Assembly: GCA_963555705.1 (NCBI GenBank)
Contig: OY743180.1
Span: 41,510,129 to 41,574,128, forward strand
Source of the DNA: Ligustrum vulgare
Taxonomy: Eukaryota > Streptophyta > Magnoliopsida > Lamiales > Oleaceae
Direction: 5' to 3'
Length of the DNA: 64,000 nt
The translations under genes were made by a program, and so were the position numbers. The notes under the pieces are model-generated. The model was given only the letters and a program-made list of their open reading frames with translations. It was not told the DNA's origin and ran no database searches. This document shows positions 1 through 13,003 of the stretch, piece by piece (positions within the stretch are counted from its first letter, which is position 1; each line of letters begins with the position of its first letter).

Positions 1-284
1 TATTAATTTAAGTAACGTCTTCTAACTACAATATCTTGAGCATAACCAATCAGAATTGATTTTCTTTTGAGTCAAGACTCCTAATTATCACGATCTATAA
101 AAGGAGTATAATATTGATATAGTAATTATCTCTCTATCAATAATTTATTATCTAAACAAAATAAAAATTATCGTCAAAACTTATTTTCCTTTTTGTCCCT
201 CAATTTCTAAAAATTTGTTAAAGGCATCTAGGTAAAATTCGTATTGCTAACTAATAATAAACCATAAAATTTTTGGTTATTATA
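1..284 (-). repeat. Gypsy element A, 3' LTR (cut by window start)
   Basis: This stretch matches 14,871-15,160 closely over its whole length, including the blocks around 'gagtcaagactcctaat' and 'ttgctaactaataataaac'. The inner edge 'ggttattata' corresponds to 'ggttgttaca' at 15,151-15,160, so the original minus-strand LTR start TGTAACAACC has decayed here. Directly inside lies a purine tract on the minus strand (285-296, AGAAGAGGGGAT), the expected polypurine tract, followed by a CGAGGACGAAA block (about 305-317) that commonly closes plant gypsy pol regions. Only the first part of the LTR is in the window. Confidence 0.8.
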
Positions 285-1598
285 ATCCCCTCTTCTAAAA
301 CTAATTTCGTCCTCGAAATTTTCAAAATCGGGAATTTTTTTTTACCTTTCATTGGGGTCAAATCCTCTATCGTCGCATCTCGAGTTAGAGCAAAAACTCT
401 TTTATTAATGATAAACCATATATTATGTTCTTGCACTTTAGTAAGATAATATCATGCATTACAGTATATCTAGACATTTCATCATAGATTCAAGCTTAAA
501 TGATTAAATTATGCTTGAAAGATAACATGGAAAATAAAAATTTATCTCATACCTTGATTTTCGTCGGACGGTAGTTGACTGGAGAGGGTTAAATGCCAAG
601 GGTCTTGTTTTAAGATAATATAATGTTGCACATATAAACCAAATGAGTTTATTTGTTGTAAATATATTTTATTTTGTTTATTTTTATAGATTCGAGTAAC
701 GCGCAACTAAAGAGCTTCCAGTTGAGGAGGGGAGTCACGAGTGAACTACTTAAATCTCAAGCTCTTCTTAGACAATTTAGGTCTTTGGGACAAAGCCTTT
801 AGTTTTGCGATTAAATCAATCAAGAAAATTTTATCCATAATTATCCGCAATTTTTTTTTTTTTTTTTTTTTACACAAAGGTAGTAATAAAGGGATAAATT
901 ATTTTATAGTAATTACAAATTTTTCAAGTTTGCAAGTAATTCTAACCTTATTATATTTTCTTCTACTAATTAGGTTATAATAGTCAACTAGATATCAATA
1001 AGAGAATGACAAAAATACAGTTACTAAACGTAAATAAGAATGTACTTATAAGGCACAAAACTTTGGACTACATGAAAGTAATTACAAACAAATATCTTGA
1101 CATATGGAAGGGCTAATCATGATTATTCTGGATGAATAGAAAAATACAAAAAGAAATTAAATTTAAGGCATGAATATCAAAATTTTATCATTTATGCAGC
1201 AAAAGATTTTTTTTAATGTTCATCGTGAATAGTAACATGGTTACTGTTCACGTGGATAGATTTTTTTTTCCCTCAGTTAATTAACATGAATTAGCATCTA
1301 CTTACAAGGCATAAAGATTTGTACTACATGAAAGTAATTGGTTACTAACACCCATTTAAATATTAAATGACTAACATAAACATTCTTAATAACAAGTAAA
1401 AAAATATAAAAGTAAGAAATATTTAATTATAAATTTAAAGTAAGTATATTTAACAAAATTTAAACGTCTAAAATCAATTTTTTTTTTTTTTTTTACACAA
1501 ATATACATGGATGGTCAAACAAAAACATAATTGTATATAAATAATATTTGCAAGTAGCAATAAATTCATTTTTTTCCCTACAGAAAGGTAAACCTTGC
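285..1598 (-). mobile_element. Gypsy element A, internal region without gag or pol
   Basis: About 1.3 kb lies between the polypurine tract and the primer-binding site. No gag, protease, RT or integrase homology is visible in any frame, only AT-rich sequence with T-runs near 850, 1,260 and 1,480. The element is therefore either a large internal deletion or a non-autonomous derivative. The short ORFs at 251-436 and 741-980 are simple-sequence artefacts. Confidence 0.65.
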
Positions 1599-1610
1599 GC
1601 TCTGATACCA
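1599..1610 (-). promoter_or_regulatory. Primer-binding site of gypsy A (initiator tRNA-Met)
   Basis: The minus strand reads TGGTATCAGAGC, the plant initiator-tRNA-Met primer-binding site, three bases inside the LTR boundary at 1,614. It fixes the element on the minus strand, with its 5' LTR on the high-coordinate side. Confidence 0.85.
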
Positions 1611-1904
1611 AACTGTAATGCCTCAAATTTTTAAAGAGTTGAAGGCTCGAAACGTTACCAAATTCATAATTTTTATTTATTTCTTCTAAATAATGCGAAA
1701 CATAACATGATTTTATAAATAGTGATTTTCGGGAAATTAAATATTTTCCTTTGTAAATTTAAAGAAAACATTAATAATTAAAGACACTTTAAAGAAACAA
1801 CATCACATAACATGATTCAACATCGACTTAAAGAAATATAATATAAATAAGGCACAAAGGCCAGTAGCTAAATAATATTCCAAAAATAAAACAGAAAATA
1901 CTTA

Positions 1905-3340
1905 AAATGTCGTTGATATAAATTGTTAAATTTATATTATTGGCATTTCCTATTTTTCCACAAATGTGTAATTTAAGAAAACTTAATTCAATTACTAAAT
2001 ACGTGTATTTAGTAGATTATTAAGTTTAATTAAATTATGCAAAATATATCTCTTATTTTCGAGAAAAATATGTTATTGTTGGAAAGATAATGATCAAGAA
2101 ATATTGATTTGATTAGGATCATAATCTCGACATCTAGATATTGTTATCTTGTGATTTTGGTAAATTTCGTGATGATCTATTCTTTTATTACTCTTGGCAC
2201 TCGAGCTTATCCTTAGATATGGTAAGTTTCTTATTGTTATGATCAAGAATATTTCAATCTTATCTTTGCATATGGTAAGATTATCATCTTGATAAAATCG
2301 AGCATATTCAAGCTTATCTACATATGGTAAGGTTGCTTCTTGATAAGGCCGAAAATCTTGGTTGTTGAGTTGGACGAAAATATGATTCTTATGCTTGGTA
2401 TCCAAGTGTATCTCATGGTAAGATCCTTCATGATTTATATCCTATTTTATGGTAAGATCTTTCATGACTTATCTATATCATATCTTATGGTAAATTTTAT
2501 TCAAGAATAATTATCTTACCTTTCTCTAATTATCTATACTGTATTTTGCAGGTATCAAAGATATTTTGCAATAAGGAAACTTGAAGGTCAAGTAACTTAT
2601 TTGCATTTAAATAAAAGAAAAACGGGATGTTTTTCTTAAGAAGTCAAGACGTGAAAAATACAAAATCCGTGTGGTGTTTCACAAATACACGTCCACTACA
2701 TTCAAGGAATCAAGAAGCAAATTTTTCGTGTGGTGCAAGAACATTTAAGGCTTCAATTGTGTTGTGACTTCAGTACTCCAGGAGGAGGATTCAATCACTT
2801 AGAGAAGGAAGGAATTTCAACTTGAAGATCAAACGGGAGGTTTTGGATCGTGTTCGAACGGGAGTTCTAGGTTGCTGAAAAAGTGTTACAGATTCAAAGA
2901 AAACTACTGAAGAGTGGTAGGATACCAGCTCATATTACATGCCATAGAAGGATCAGGGAGTGATCTATTTCTTGGATGTTTGATAAGTCTACGCGTAGAT
3001 TTATCCTGTAATTTAGATCGATATGTATAAAATCTTTCCGTATATAGTGATTTGTTTTTGTCTGCAGGATGCGGGCCGTGGGTTTTCCCTATTAGGGTTT
3101 TTCCCGCGTTAAGCTCAAATTATGTGTTCTTGTTCATTTATAATTCTGCCCAATTTATTTTATTCATTTACGTTTTACTATCCAGATGAATCTGCATCCG
3201 CAAGATTCGTCTGGAATAGCGCTAAAATAGATCTTAACGATTTACTGTTAATTGGTTACTGTTCAGATTTATCTGTGACGGTCTGTTTATAAAATTTAGA
3301 TAGTTTTAAATTTTCATAAATAATAATAAATCTAGAAATT
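1905..3340. other. Unclassified block, possible LTR fragment inside the gypsy A LTR
   Basis: This block differs in texture from the flanking LTR. Between 2,210 and 2,500 a 'tatggtaagat' motif recurs at about 50-70 bp intervals. Around 3,066-3,110 is a GC-richer stretch ('gggttttccctattaggg') of a kind often seen near the ends of copia LTRs. I could not find both edges, terminal repeats or a target duplication, so the identity is open. No coding homology was seen. Confidence 0.3.
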
Positions 3341-3556
3341 TATATTCGTATGTTTTTACTTGGCATCCCATAGGTACCCACTCTTCCAATCTTCCACGCG
3401 TCCATACGAACCATATTAATCTGAAATTTTTAAAGTAAGAGTGAGTATTAAAAATACCCAGTAAGATACGTGCAAATTCTAATTCGTCATAATATAATTA
3501 TAAAGTACATTCATATCAAACATTTTTCCTCATTTAAAGCAGCTAGCCGCGATAAT

Positions 3557-4030
3557 TGTAAGGTTTCTATACATATATGCACAGCGAAAATTAAACGGAC
3601 TCGAAACCATAGCCCGGATCAACCTTGCACTTAGATAGAATTTGTGATAAAGATGATACCTTTTATGAATGTCGTGAATCTGAAATCTGAAACATGAGGT
3701 ACAGTCTTGTCACCACCAGCTGTCCAATTGTCCAACCTCTAACAGAAAGCCACACTGTGAGTTGAATTTGGAACTCCATCACTCTCCCACTATTGGAATG
3801 GATTTCAGAGAATTGGTTTTTCTCTTTGTACTAGCAAGAGAAAAACTAATACTAGAAAAGTGACTCTCTCTTGATTTTCTCTACAATAGTGCACAAATTA
3901 ATATGTAGACATAGAACCATAACCCTAGTGATAATCGGGCATTTAATGGGCCTTGATTAATTAATCATATTAAGTGGAAATTACACCTACCCCTACTTTT
4001 CAAAATCTAAATACAAGAATAAGGTGAAAC

Positions 4031-4066
<36 letters not shown>

Positions 4067-5466
4067 TCAATTTTCAGGTTTCATTAATATTTTATTAATT
4101 AATTAATAATATTACAAAATTAAATTAATTATCTAAACCCAACCATCATTTCCAAACCCTAATTCATACTTTCCTCATTCTCGCACTACCTCCTCTTCCT
4201 CACTTCTCCTTAATCTGTCTCTACATCCTCTCCTCCCCTTCCAACTCTGGCACCGGCGCAGCAATAGAGTTAGACATGGCTCCACAGCGGCCAGTAGCCG
4301 CGCACAGAGGCGAGATGATGTGTGTAGATCTGTGGTGGTGTTATGTCGCTACATAACAGCAAGTGGCGGTGCACAGCAACGAGACACCGTGCATGGTCTG
4401 TGGGGATGTACTGCACTTAGTTGTGAGTGGTCGTGAATGATCTGTGGTGGCAATGGGTGGTGATGGAAACGACAACCAAGTAGGCACGCAGTGATGTCAT
4501 GCCGCTGCACCAACGGCTTCGATGTTTTGTCATCTGTCTCTGCAAGTCTATATGGTGGCTGTGGGTGGTGATGGAAGCGGTGGTTTTGTACGATGCTACG
4601 TGGTGAGGGGGTTCAAGTGATAGTTTTGCAGCAGCAATTTTTTTTCTTTGGTTGGGGCAAGGGCGACAGCGTTGAGAGGGTGGTGGCGGCGACGACGTTG
4701 AGATGGTGGTGTGGTGGTGGTGTGTTGGTGCCTACGGCGGTGGTGGGGTACCGTGGAGGACTCACGACGCAGAGGCATCTTGGAGCGGTTGGGCACAGTC
4801 CTTCTCAGCTTCTTTCTTTTTCAGAGTTTGCTGGTGGTGGAGGCTGTGACGCGGTTTGTGTGTGGTGGTAGTGAGACCGAGGAGGCGTCGGTTGATGGTG
4901 ATCGGTAATTGATAAATGTGACCTAAGAAACTTGTGACCTAATAATTGATAATAAAATATAATAATTTGATATGTCGTGAGTCTTGTGACCTAATAATTG
5001 ACAAGGATAAAATAATTGTGACCTAATAATTTGATAGATTTTGTGATCTAATAAATTAACAAGTTGTAACTTGATTGATTAATTTGACATTTTGTGATTT
5101 AACTATTTTGATAATTTGTGACCTTGAAATTTGTGATAGTAACCTAAAAGTAATTTTGATTTGTGACCTCCTATTTTGATAATTTGTGATTTAAAATATT
5201 GATGGACTGTGACCTTAACACATTTGTCCTTTGTGACCTACAATTACATAATATTGTGACCTTCATATATATGGTAAAATATTTTCTTTCTTTAATTTAA
5301 TTAATTAATTAATTCTAAATAAACCTGATTTTTGAAAGAATATAACTTTGACCTCATTTTTGAAATTTGTATTTTGAAATACCTTATTTGTGTATTTTTC
5401 CCTCATATTAATTAATCTAATTGTAAAGTCCGGCCCAACAATTGGGCTTGTACATTAATTCTAACA
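3557..5466 (-). repeat. Copia B 3' LTR, interrupted by MULE copy 1
   Basis: The outer edge is TGTAAGGTTTC (plus strand) and the inner edge TTCTAACA. It matches 13,741-14,200 on both sides of a 1.43-kb insertion. After removing the insertion and one target duplication the LTR is about 470 bp, close to its partner. Confidence 0.85.
3974..5402 (+). mobile_element. Non-autonomous MULE, copy 1
   Basis: The element is flanked by a perfect 9-bp direct repeat, TCATATTAA (3,965-3,973 and 5,403-5,411), the size made by Mutator-like transposases. Its ends, GTGGAAATTACAC and (reverse complement) GGGAAAAATACAC, open long imperfect terminal inverted repeats of roughly 100 bp or more. Inside are an AT microsatellite (about 4,030-4,066), a GTGG-rich core (4,250-4,905), and about 400 bp of decayed tandem repeats built on TTGTGACCTAAT (4,895-5,290). 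No transposase is present. ORFs in the GTGG-rich core look compositional, and I do not recognise a captured gene. Confidence 0.8.
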
Positions 5467-8400
5467 ATCTCCCACTTGGACATGATCCAATTCCAGATAC
5501 TCAATTCTCGCCTTTTGTGTGTGACTCATTAGATTCCATTCATGATGGCAAACGCCGTGTTATTATTATTCCAATATGATTGGAATAAGATTAATCGAAA
5601 TCTCTATTTCTAATTCATCCTCGACTAACCAAGATCGATTAATTCACATCACTGTCCAAGATTGATATCTAGCAATGTGTCAAGGCAATCCATGTGAAAG
5701 GCAAAGTCATGTGGTATGACAAGACCTGTTTATGTGCGGTTACCGTGGAAATATAATATCTTCATCAATATAACCCAATTGGTTAAGAGATGTGGATAGC
5801 GTCAATCTCATTTCAACCAATTATGTTATTCACCTCTTATCTTTGTTGATCTTGTCATGACTGAAAACATCTTTTCAACTCATAACTTCACCCCTACCGA
5901 GGACTTTAAATCAATTTAAGTGGGCGAAATACAAGTTATAATCTCCTACTACCCAGGAGTGATGAATCCTCATATTGGACATACACAACCTTCATATAAC
6001 TCTCACTATACCCGTACGACGTCATCCTGATGACTCCTTCTCAAGAACCAACATCAACGCTCGCCAAAGCATAGTTATCCTCATACAGGATTCTATGACG
6101 TCCCCAAGTCAAAGGACCAAATCCACAACCGCGCATTAGAGATTTACCACTGACGCTTGGATAGTTATCTATGTGGAATCTCTAGGCGGGTCATCAAATG
6201 CTTTGTTCATCTAACAATGCATCCACGTGTTCATTTGAATGTCCCTCTACATTCTAGCTTGTGAGGTAAGTTACTTTCTTCATAAGAAAGAAATGCAACA
6301 CATGCTAGTCTAACTGCAACAACAATATCCGTATCTTGTTGTTACTTTGACTAGGAAAAATTTTAGAATAAGATATTAATGACTTGTATCTCACAGTCAC
6401 AACACCTTGTGACTTAGAAGTTACTTAAAATTATTCTACGGACTCTATTATCTAAATAATGAGTTAAATTCAATTTAATAATAGATCTGTCTTTATTGTA
6501 ACAATGATAATATGTGTTATGCTATCTTAACGATTGGATTTAGAGCATGACACTGATATTCTCCCACTAGATCCAATAACTCATGTATCCTATACATAAT
6601 GAGTTTATATGATAATCATATTCCTATTGGGATAATGGTTTTATGGGGGGATCTTCAATATGTGACTCTTCACATATTCAACATTCTCAAGGTTAGTGAG
6701 CATGAATTCTATTTTTCTACAATCTTCGAATAAGATAATAGCCCATAAATACATTCTCAGATCATCGATGAGACCCAGTTCCCTCGCTTGCGCGATGGCT
6801 CCATTGTCGTCACAGTACTCATTACTGGAGCTACAATGCTAGGAACAGTTATAGTCACTAATGAACTTAACGATCGAGATTGCTTCACAAGCACTTATGT
6901 ATTTGGTCTCGGTTGTATAGGTAGTGGTCTCTCTTGTTTGAACCATTTCAAACTGATCACACCACTACTATGAGTTAATTAACAATTAGACTGAATATAT
7001 CCTTCATCCTTTCCCGGACTGAAGGGTGGTATCTCTATACCCAAAGATTGTAAGTCTACATTTCTACTCATGACTATTGTATTATTAGTACTTCTCAAGG
7101 GCTTAATAATACAAAGGGTGTCGTACATAGGGTCGCGTTTGATAGGATCTTATTGTCAAACAATCAAGTATCTTCTCCATATCCTTCCTTCTCAATATGT
7201 GTTTTAAACACCATTTTGAAAAGATTAACCCAAAAACCTTTAGGATGAAATCCTATGTTGGATTCATTCATGCTAACCCCATTAGCATTTCATCTATGTA
7301 CGTGGATTGAGAAATCAAAACAACTTTTCAAATCTATCTCTATAGATTCTGGTTCCCAAAGTGAAGGTTTTATTTCTCAAATCCATCATGGAGAAATTTT
7401 AAAATAATTGCACTTTCACTTTAAAGGTTAGAGACTCAACTTCTGATAAAAAAAATATGTCATCTACATTAAGTATCAAAAATATTGAACACTCTCACTA
7501 ACCTTTTATATACACACATTCTTTATCTTCAACTTTTGATAAAATCAAACATTTTGATTATCTCTTCAAAATTAAAATTCTAGCTCCGTGAGGCTTGCTT
7601 TAATCTATAATCGATATTTTTAGCTCGTATACTATGTTTAAATATATATAAGGATTCAAAAATTCTTTAATCAGAGCATGTTGCTACCGCAAGCAGAATC
7701 CGAATTGATTCAGAGTAAACACATTTACAGCCTATGGGTCTTACCCATTTTAGGCGAATCAAACAAGTTCCAAAGCTTGTTTTTATCTCTGATTCTATGG
7801 CTTCCTGCCATCTCGTTTAGTCAATACTTGACTTAGCTTCTATGTAAATATAGGCTCATTATCCTTGATGACTAATACAATATTAGCAATCAGGGATGTG
7901 TAACTCAATGGAGTACGCGTGATCCTAATGTCTTTACATGGAGCTAGTGCGTTCTCAGTCGTCACCACGTCCTAAGTAGCGCGCGTGTTCCAAGCATTGA
8001 TCTGTGCCTCATCCAATACAAGCACAAATTCTAGCTTATTTAATCGATTAAGTATATATGTGTAATCATGAACTCTTTCATGTTCTACTTTTACTCCCAC
8101 TATCTTCTCTTAGATGAACTATTTCTCTAAGATATTGACAAATTTTGATATAGACATTCTTTCTCGATAGGAATGTAAAAATAATATCCAACCATCTTTT
8201 GGATAACCCACAAATATATATATATATATATTGGACTAAGGTTATTGCTTATCCAAATTTGGTGTACTTCTAACAAGTATCGAGATCTTAAATCTTAACG
8301 CGAGGAAGATTAGACCTTTGAAATCCATATCTTATATGGATCTTCATCAACCGATTATCATAGAATACGAAAAAGTGTGTAACATAAAGTGTTCAGTGCA

Positions 8401-9600
8401 AAGTTCCAAAAATAGTTTTTGGAGATTTTGCGTGGCTTCATCAATGATTGCATCAATTGCAATCTTTCATCTTTCAAATACGCCGTTGTGCTGAGGCATA
8501 TACGAAAGAGTATCTATGCGAAAATTATGTTCTCATACCATAATCTTGAAGTCAATCATTTTAAAATATTCTTCACCTTGATCAAATCTAAGTGCTTAGA
8601 ATATTTTCTCATTTTGGCCTTCTAATTTATATCTGTATTACTTGAACATTTCAAACTCTCAGATTTAATTTATAAATAACAATGACTATCAATGTTATCT
8701 AATGATTAAAGACCACTTTGACATATGCCCATTTACAACCGAATGTAACAGGCTTAGTTGATCAACCATCTCACTTTTCCTTTTTCAAAGAAAAGTTGAC
8801 TTGTCAATTTACCTCCAAGGTGAGATATACATATATCTCTATTAATTGAATCAGTCAAATGTCAAATTTAAGTGTGACTTCTTCCATGCCTTATTAATAT
8901 TCAGAATGTAGACTATTTGTTACTTACCTCACTTACATAGTATCCCATCTAAGTTAACGAATAATTATTATTCTTAATTAAAGAGGATAATTACTTCATG
9001 TCCAAACATTAAGTGGAAGTTTCGTCCTTCATAAGAACTGTAATTAACAATTGTATAATTTTAAGCTGAATGAGAAGGCAAAAATAGGTGATAGCTTCTT
9101 AAGCCGTTCAAACAACATTTGTTTTATTACCTACAAATAGGTATATCACCCTTTTTTGTAATTATTCTACTTTTAGCCATTATATATTATCGATGTCTAA
9201 TACTCGATTGGCTAAGTAAATTATTTAACCTCTATCAAATAGAAAACTGAAGTAGAGGATTCACCAAACTTCTCACTTCTTCAGTTCGGTTAAGGAAGCC
9301 TTGCAATTATAAATGTAATGTATTATTATTGGCATGTTCGAGAAGAGTATTCTCGATCATATCATGTTTGAGATATGTTCTCAAAGGACGACGCCAATTC
9401 AAGGACTTCAGTCTAATGAACTTATAGAGTGTCAATTATTACTTTCCATAAGTTCAAGTAACAACTCAAATTTTTAAAACTCATACAACAACAACAACAA
9501 TAATAAATAAAAAATAGAATCACGTATTATCATGCATAAATCAATTTAATAAGGTCTTTTATTAAATCGATTGCTCCCACTGTTTTACTAGAATTAATGA
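5467..9600 (-). pseudogene. Copia B pol remnant (integrase, RT, RNase H)
   Basis: Short conserved stretches of copia pol occur on the minus strand in the correct order, separated by frameshifts and stops. Around 8,420-8,500 there is an integrase PQHNGV-FER motif. Around 7,650-7,830 is the RT start with a W-QEAI-E-E pattern and IGCK. Around 7,460-7,475 the catalytic RT box reads NVDDI, having lost the usual tyrosine. Around 6,770-6,940 is RNase H with TEAEYIS--EA and YCDDNGAIAQARE. No single frame is open for more than a short distance, so this is dead sequence. Gag is not recognisable. Confidence 0.75.
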
Positions 9601-9664
9601 CCCCCAACATTAATCTCGTGGAATCCTCTTAGATACACAGTGGGCTAGGACCCGGTTTGTTCTA

Positions 9665-10215
9665 TTAGAACCTTGAGTGACTCAACAAGCCCTAATAAAA
9701 CATCCAGGTAGATACTCCTATCAATCACATCTCCATGTGACTCCTAGATCATCAAGTAGACAACTCTTTATCACACACATCTTATGTATTCACTTGATTG
9801 TGGCTCTAAAATCTCATCTCCTTGAGTGACTCAACAAAAGATAGATTTCAATTAAATTATATCCATTTTTCAGAAACATCTTATGTTTCATAGTAGCAAA
9901 CACACATTCCCAATCGCAGCCTTGGGTGACTCAACAAACCACATCAAGGGCGGATTCTGATTTTTCACTATAATAATGGAAGGCACTTTGTATTAACCAA
10001 TTAATACGAATTTAATAAATTGCTTCCAAAATTATATTCCTTTTGATTGACTCAATAAAGGATGTGGTTTTGGTTAAGTCCGACCCATTGTTCAGAAGTA
10101 TCTGATACTTCATGATGAGAAATATATCTACCAGCGAGTAGCCTTGAGTGACTCAACAAGTGACATCGATAGTAGACTCTGATTTTTCATTATAACAATG
10201 GAAAGCATATGACTT
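9665..10215. repeat. Degenerate tandem array in copia B
   Basis: The box CCTTGAGTGACTCAACAAG recurs at about 9,672, 9,820, 9,920, 10,040 and 10,141, the fourth copy being the most decayed. A longer period of about 221 bp is visible: the blocks starting at 9,920 and 10,141 share the box, then 'gatttttca-tataa-aatggaa', about 40 bp further on. Its role is unknown. Confidence 0.6.
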
Positions 10216-10598
10216 AATATAATTTTAAGTGAGGGGTTTGGTCTCATCATTCCTATGTATATTAACTAAAATCAATCATGCAATTAATCATACATATAAT
10301 AATATTATGGATGATTATGGACGATATCTATCTAGTCTTCTCGAGCCATGAAGAAGACTAGTTGGTCAATTCTTAGGGGACATTGCATTCAATCATAGAA
10401 TGCTAAATGCAATAATTTTCATCTGCTGCTGCAACCTATATCCTATACTAGTTGGCACGTATGCCTGAATCAAATGGACACGCAGGCCCATATCTACAAA
10501 CTAGAGCTCGTAGGCCCAAATAAATTAAATAATAAGCACGTAGACCCAATTAAATAATAATAAGCTCAGAGGCCCAACCAACAAATAGAATAAATTAA

Positions 10599-10864
10599 GG
10601 GATAATTGTATAGATTACTTACTTTAGATAATAAAAATGATTTTTACTACCCAAATAAAAAATTTTGAAAAATACTTCATTATTACTAAAAAAAAATTGA
10701 AAAGTATCATATGTATCATACTGTGATACTAACATATTTGAGAAGTATCAAAAGTATCAAATTGTGATACTTCACGTGATTATGAAGTATTTTTCAGTTT
10801 TTATGATTTTATTATAAGTAATTTTCAATTTTTATAAAATTCAAGTAAATTTCAATTTGATCCC
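10599..10864. mobile_element. Small MULE-like inverted-repeat element with two GTATCA dyads
   Basis: The left end GGGATAATTG and the reverse complement of the right end GGGATCAAAT open imperfect inverted repeats of about 90 bp; both arms end in 'GAAAAATACTTCAT'. The centre contains GTATCA-N5-TGATAC twice, at 10,713-10,729 and 10,754-10,770. The same dyad fills the non-coding parts of the large MULE at 53,989 onward, and that element's left end (GGGAATATTG, then AAAAATACTTCA) is also similar. I could not identify a clean 9-bp target duplication. Confidence 0.55.
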
Positions 10865-11109
10865 TAAAAGTAGTGTAATTATGTGAATAGCCCATAAATT
10901 AACCATCCAACCAATCACATGGGTCGAGTCCATAACCATCCACTAAATACACATTCATCATATAAATGTATTATAATATAATATCTAATATTATATAAAC
11001 AACTTTCAAGTTTCTAGCAATTTAGGTCTTCTAAACTAATTTAGATAAAATGGATCAGAACAACAATTAATTAATCTAATTAATTAACTAACTTGAGTTA
11101 GCGGGTCTT

Positions 11110-11533
11110 ATTTAATTAAAATCATATTTTAATCAAATACCAAATTAGAGTCCAACTCTAATTCCAAAAGGGGCAAATTAGGATAAAACTCCTAAAATAA
11201 AATGAAATTCAATTTAGTAATTAATTAATCAATTACTTTAATTGAAGGGTTTATTTAATTAAAATCAAATTTTAATTAAATAGCAAATTAGAGTCCAACT
11301 CCAATTTCAAGACTCAAGGGCTAATTGAATTTAGGATCAAATCCTAAATAAGATTTAATTAATAATCAATTAATCAAATTAACTAATTATTAAATCGAAT
11401 TTAATTAAAATCAAATTTTAATCAAACACCAAATTAGAGTCCAAACTTTAATTCTTAAATTAGGGCAAATTGAATTAACATTTTAATTTAGGATAAAACT
11501 CCTAAATAAAATAAAATTCAATTTAGGGTCAAG
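11110..11533. repeat. About 145-bp tandem repeat, three copies
   Basis: Units start near 11,110, 11,253 and 11,399 with 'atttaattaaaatca' and continue with 'caaattagagtccaa' and a 'ctcctaaa'-type segment. Copies differ by substitutions and small indels. The array is extremely AT-rich, non-coding and inside copia B. Confidence 0.7.
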
Positions 11534-11685
11534 TTATATATTTTGTTAAAATCTAATTTTAACAATAATTTAAAAGTCATGAATTTTTAAATAAAATTTT
11601 GAATTGGGTCAAATTAGAATTTTGATCAAAGTCTTAAATTGAGTCAAACCAATTTGAAAATCCAATTTAAGATCCATTTTAAAAT

Positions 11686-12777
11686 GGGAAAAATACATAA
11701 TTAAGGTGTTTACAAATACAACTTTCAAAAATAAGGCCAAACATATATATATTCAAAAATCAGGTTTTAATTAATATTTATTATTTATATTAAATAATTA
11801 AAAATCTTTTATTAATTATACATATTGAGGTCACAACATTACATAATTTGAAGTCACAAATCCAAATCTTTAAAGTCACAAGTTTTACAATTGATGTCAA
11901 GGTCACAAATCATTAAAGGATTAAGTTACACAAATATCAAATTAGTCAATCTCGACTTTTTCTAGGTCACAATATATTAGATTATTAGGTCACAAATTGT
12001 TACAAATTATATATCATTAGGTCACTTTTTTTAGGTCACATTTATCAAGTCAACATTTTGAACAATCTACGGCTGCCTCACCACCACCTACGCCACCGTG
12101 CGACCTCCACCACCACCAATGACAAATCACCAACAATCCAACACCATGAAACACACAAATTTGTCAAGGTCACAACATCAATCAACACCTATGGCTGCCC
12201 TACCGTCTCTAACGTCTCAACACCACCACCACAACTATCACCACAGCCTCCACCACCACGGCCTCCACCACTACCACAGTAAACTGCACACCATGTCAAA
12301 ATCTCAGGGCCAAAATTCAAACTCCTTCCCTCATCACCTCCGCGGCCACTTCACGTTAACTGAACCACCACAAATCAAATTTACAAAAAAAAAAATGGCA
12401 AACCAGGCCGCTGCACGTTGCTGCACACCGCCACCACTGTTAGATGTTGCAAACTCGTCGCTGCCTCGACCAAAGCGGCGGGACCATTACTGCCAGAATC
12501 CCACTCAATCTCAGCGAGACCACAACTAGATCTGTCTGAATCCCACTCGATCAAGTAGTGCGCTGCAAGATTTGTGCAGCGGCGATGGAGGTTACCGGTT
12601 GTGTTCTTGCCGACCTTTTACAGTGAAATCGCTCCTCCCAGTTGTGTTCTTGTCGCAGACGATCGAAGCACTGGCGAAGACCGGAGGCGCGAGGTGTGGC
12701 CGTGGTGGAAGGCATCGTCGATTTCTGTTCTAGAGGCTGAGAGAGTGGTTGAGCGGTGTGTATGACTGTTTATCAAT

Positions 12778-12826
<49 letters not shown>

Positions 12827-12994
12827 GGGTTTGAAGTTATATATGATTGAGATATTGTTGATTAATTAATTTAATTTTGAATTATTGTAATTAGTTATTA
12901 GAATATTAATTACAACCTGATTTTTGTAATAATACAAGTTTCACCTTATTTATGAATTTTGATATTTAAAAGTAGGGGTGGATGTAATTTCCAC
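11686..12994 (-). mobile_element. Non-autonomous MULE, copy 2
   Basis: This is the inverse orientation of the element at 3,974-5,402. It starts GGGAAAAATACAT and ends TGTAATTTCCAC, with a 9-bp direct repeat TTTTAAAAT at 11,677-11,685 and 12,995-13,003. The layout is the mirror image: AGGTCACAAAT-type repeats (11,825-12,055), a CACC-rich core (12,058-12,770), a long TA microsatellite (about 12,783-12,822) and then the other inverted repeat. Using the same family ends gives clean 9-bp duplications at both loci, which supports the boundaries. No transposase is encoded. Confidence 0.8.
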
Positions 12995-13003
12995 TTTTAA
13001 AAT

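Noticed and set aside
1599..1610. tRNA-like sequence
   Set aside because: It is a primer-binding site adjoining an LTR, not a tRNA gene; the same applies to 13,728-13,739.
4593..4908. Overlapping ORFs on both strands in a GTGG-rich core
   Set aside because: Compositional artefacts inside a non-autonomous MULE; no homology recognised.
12058..12765. His/Pro-rich ORFs
   Set aside because: Mirror image of the same low-complexity core in MULE copy 2.
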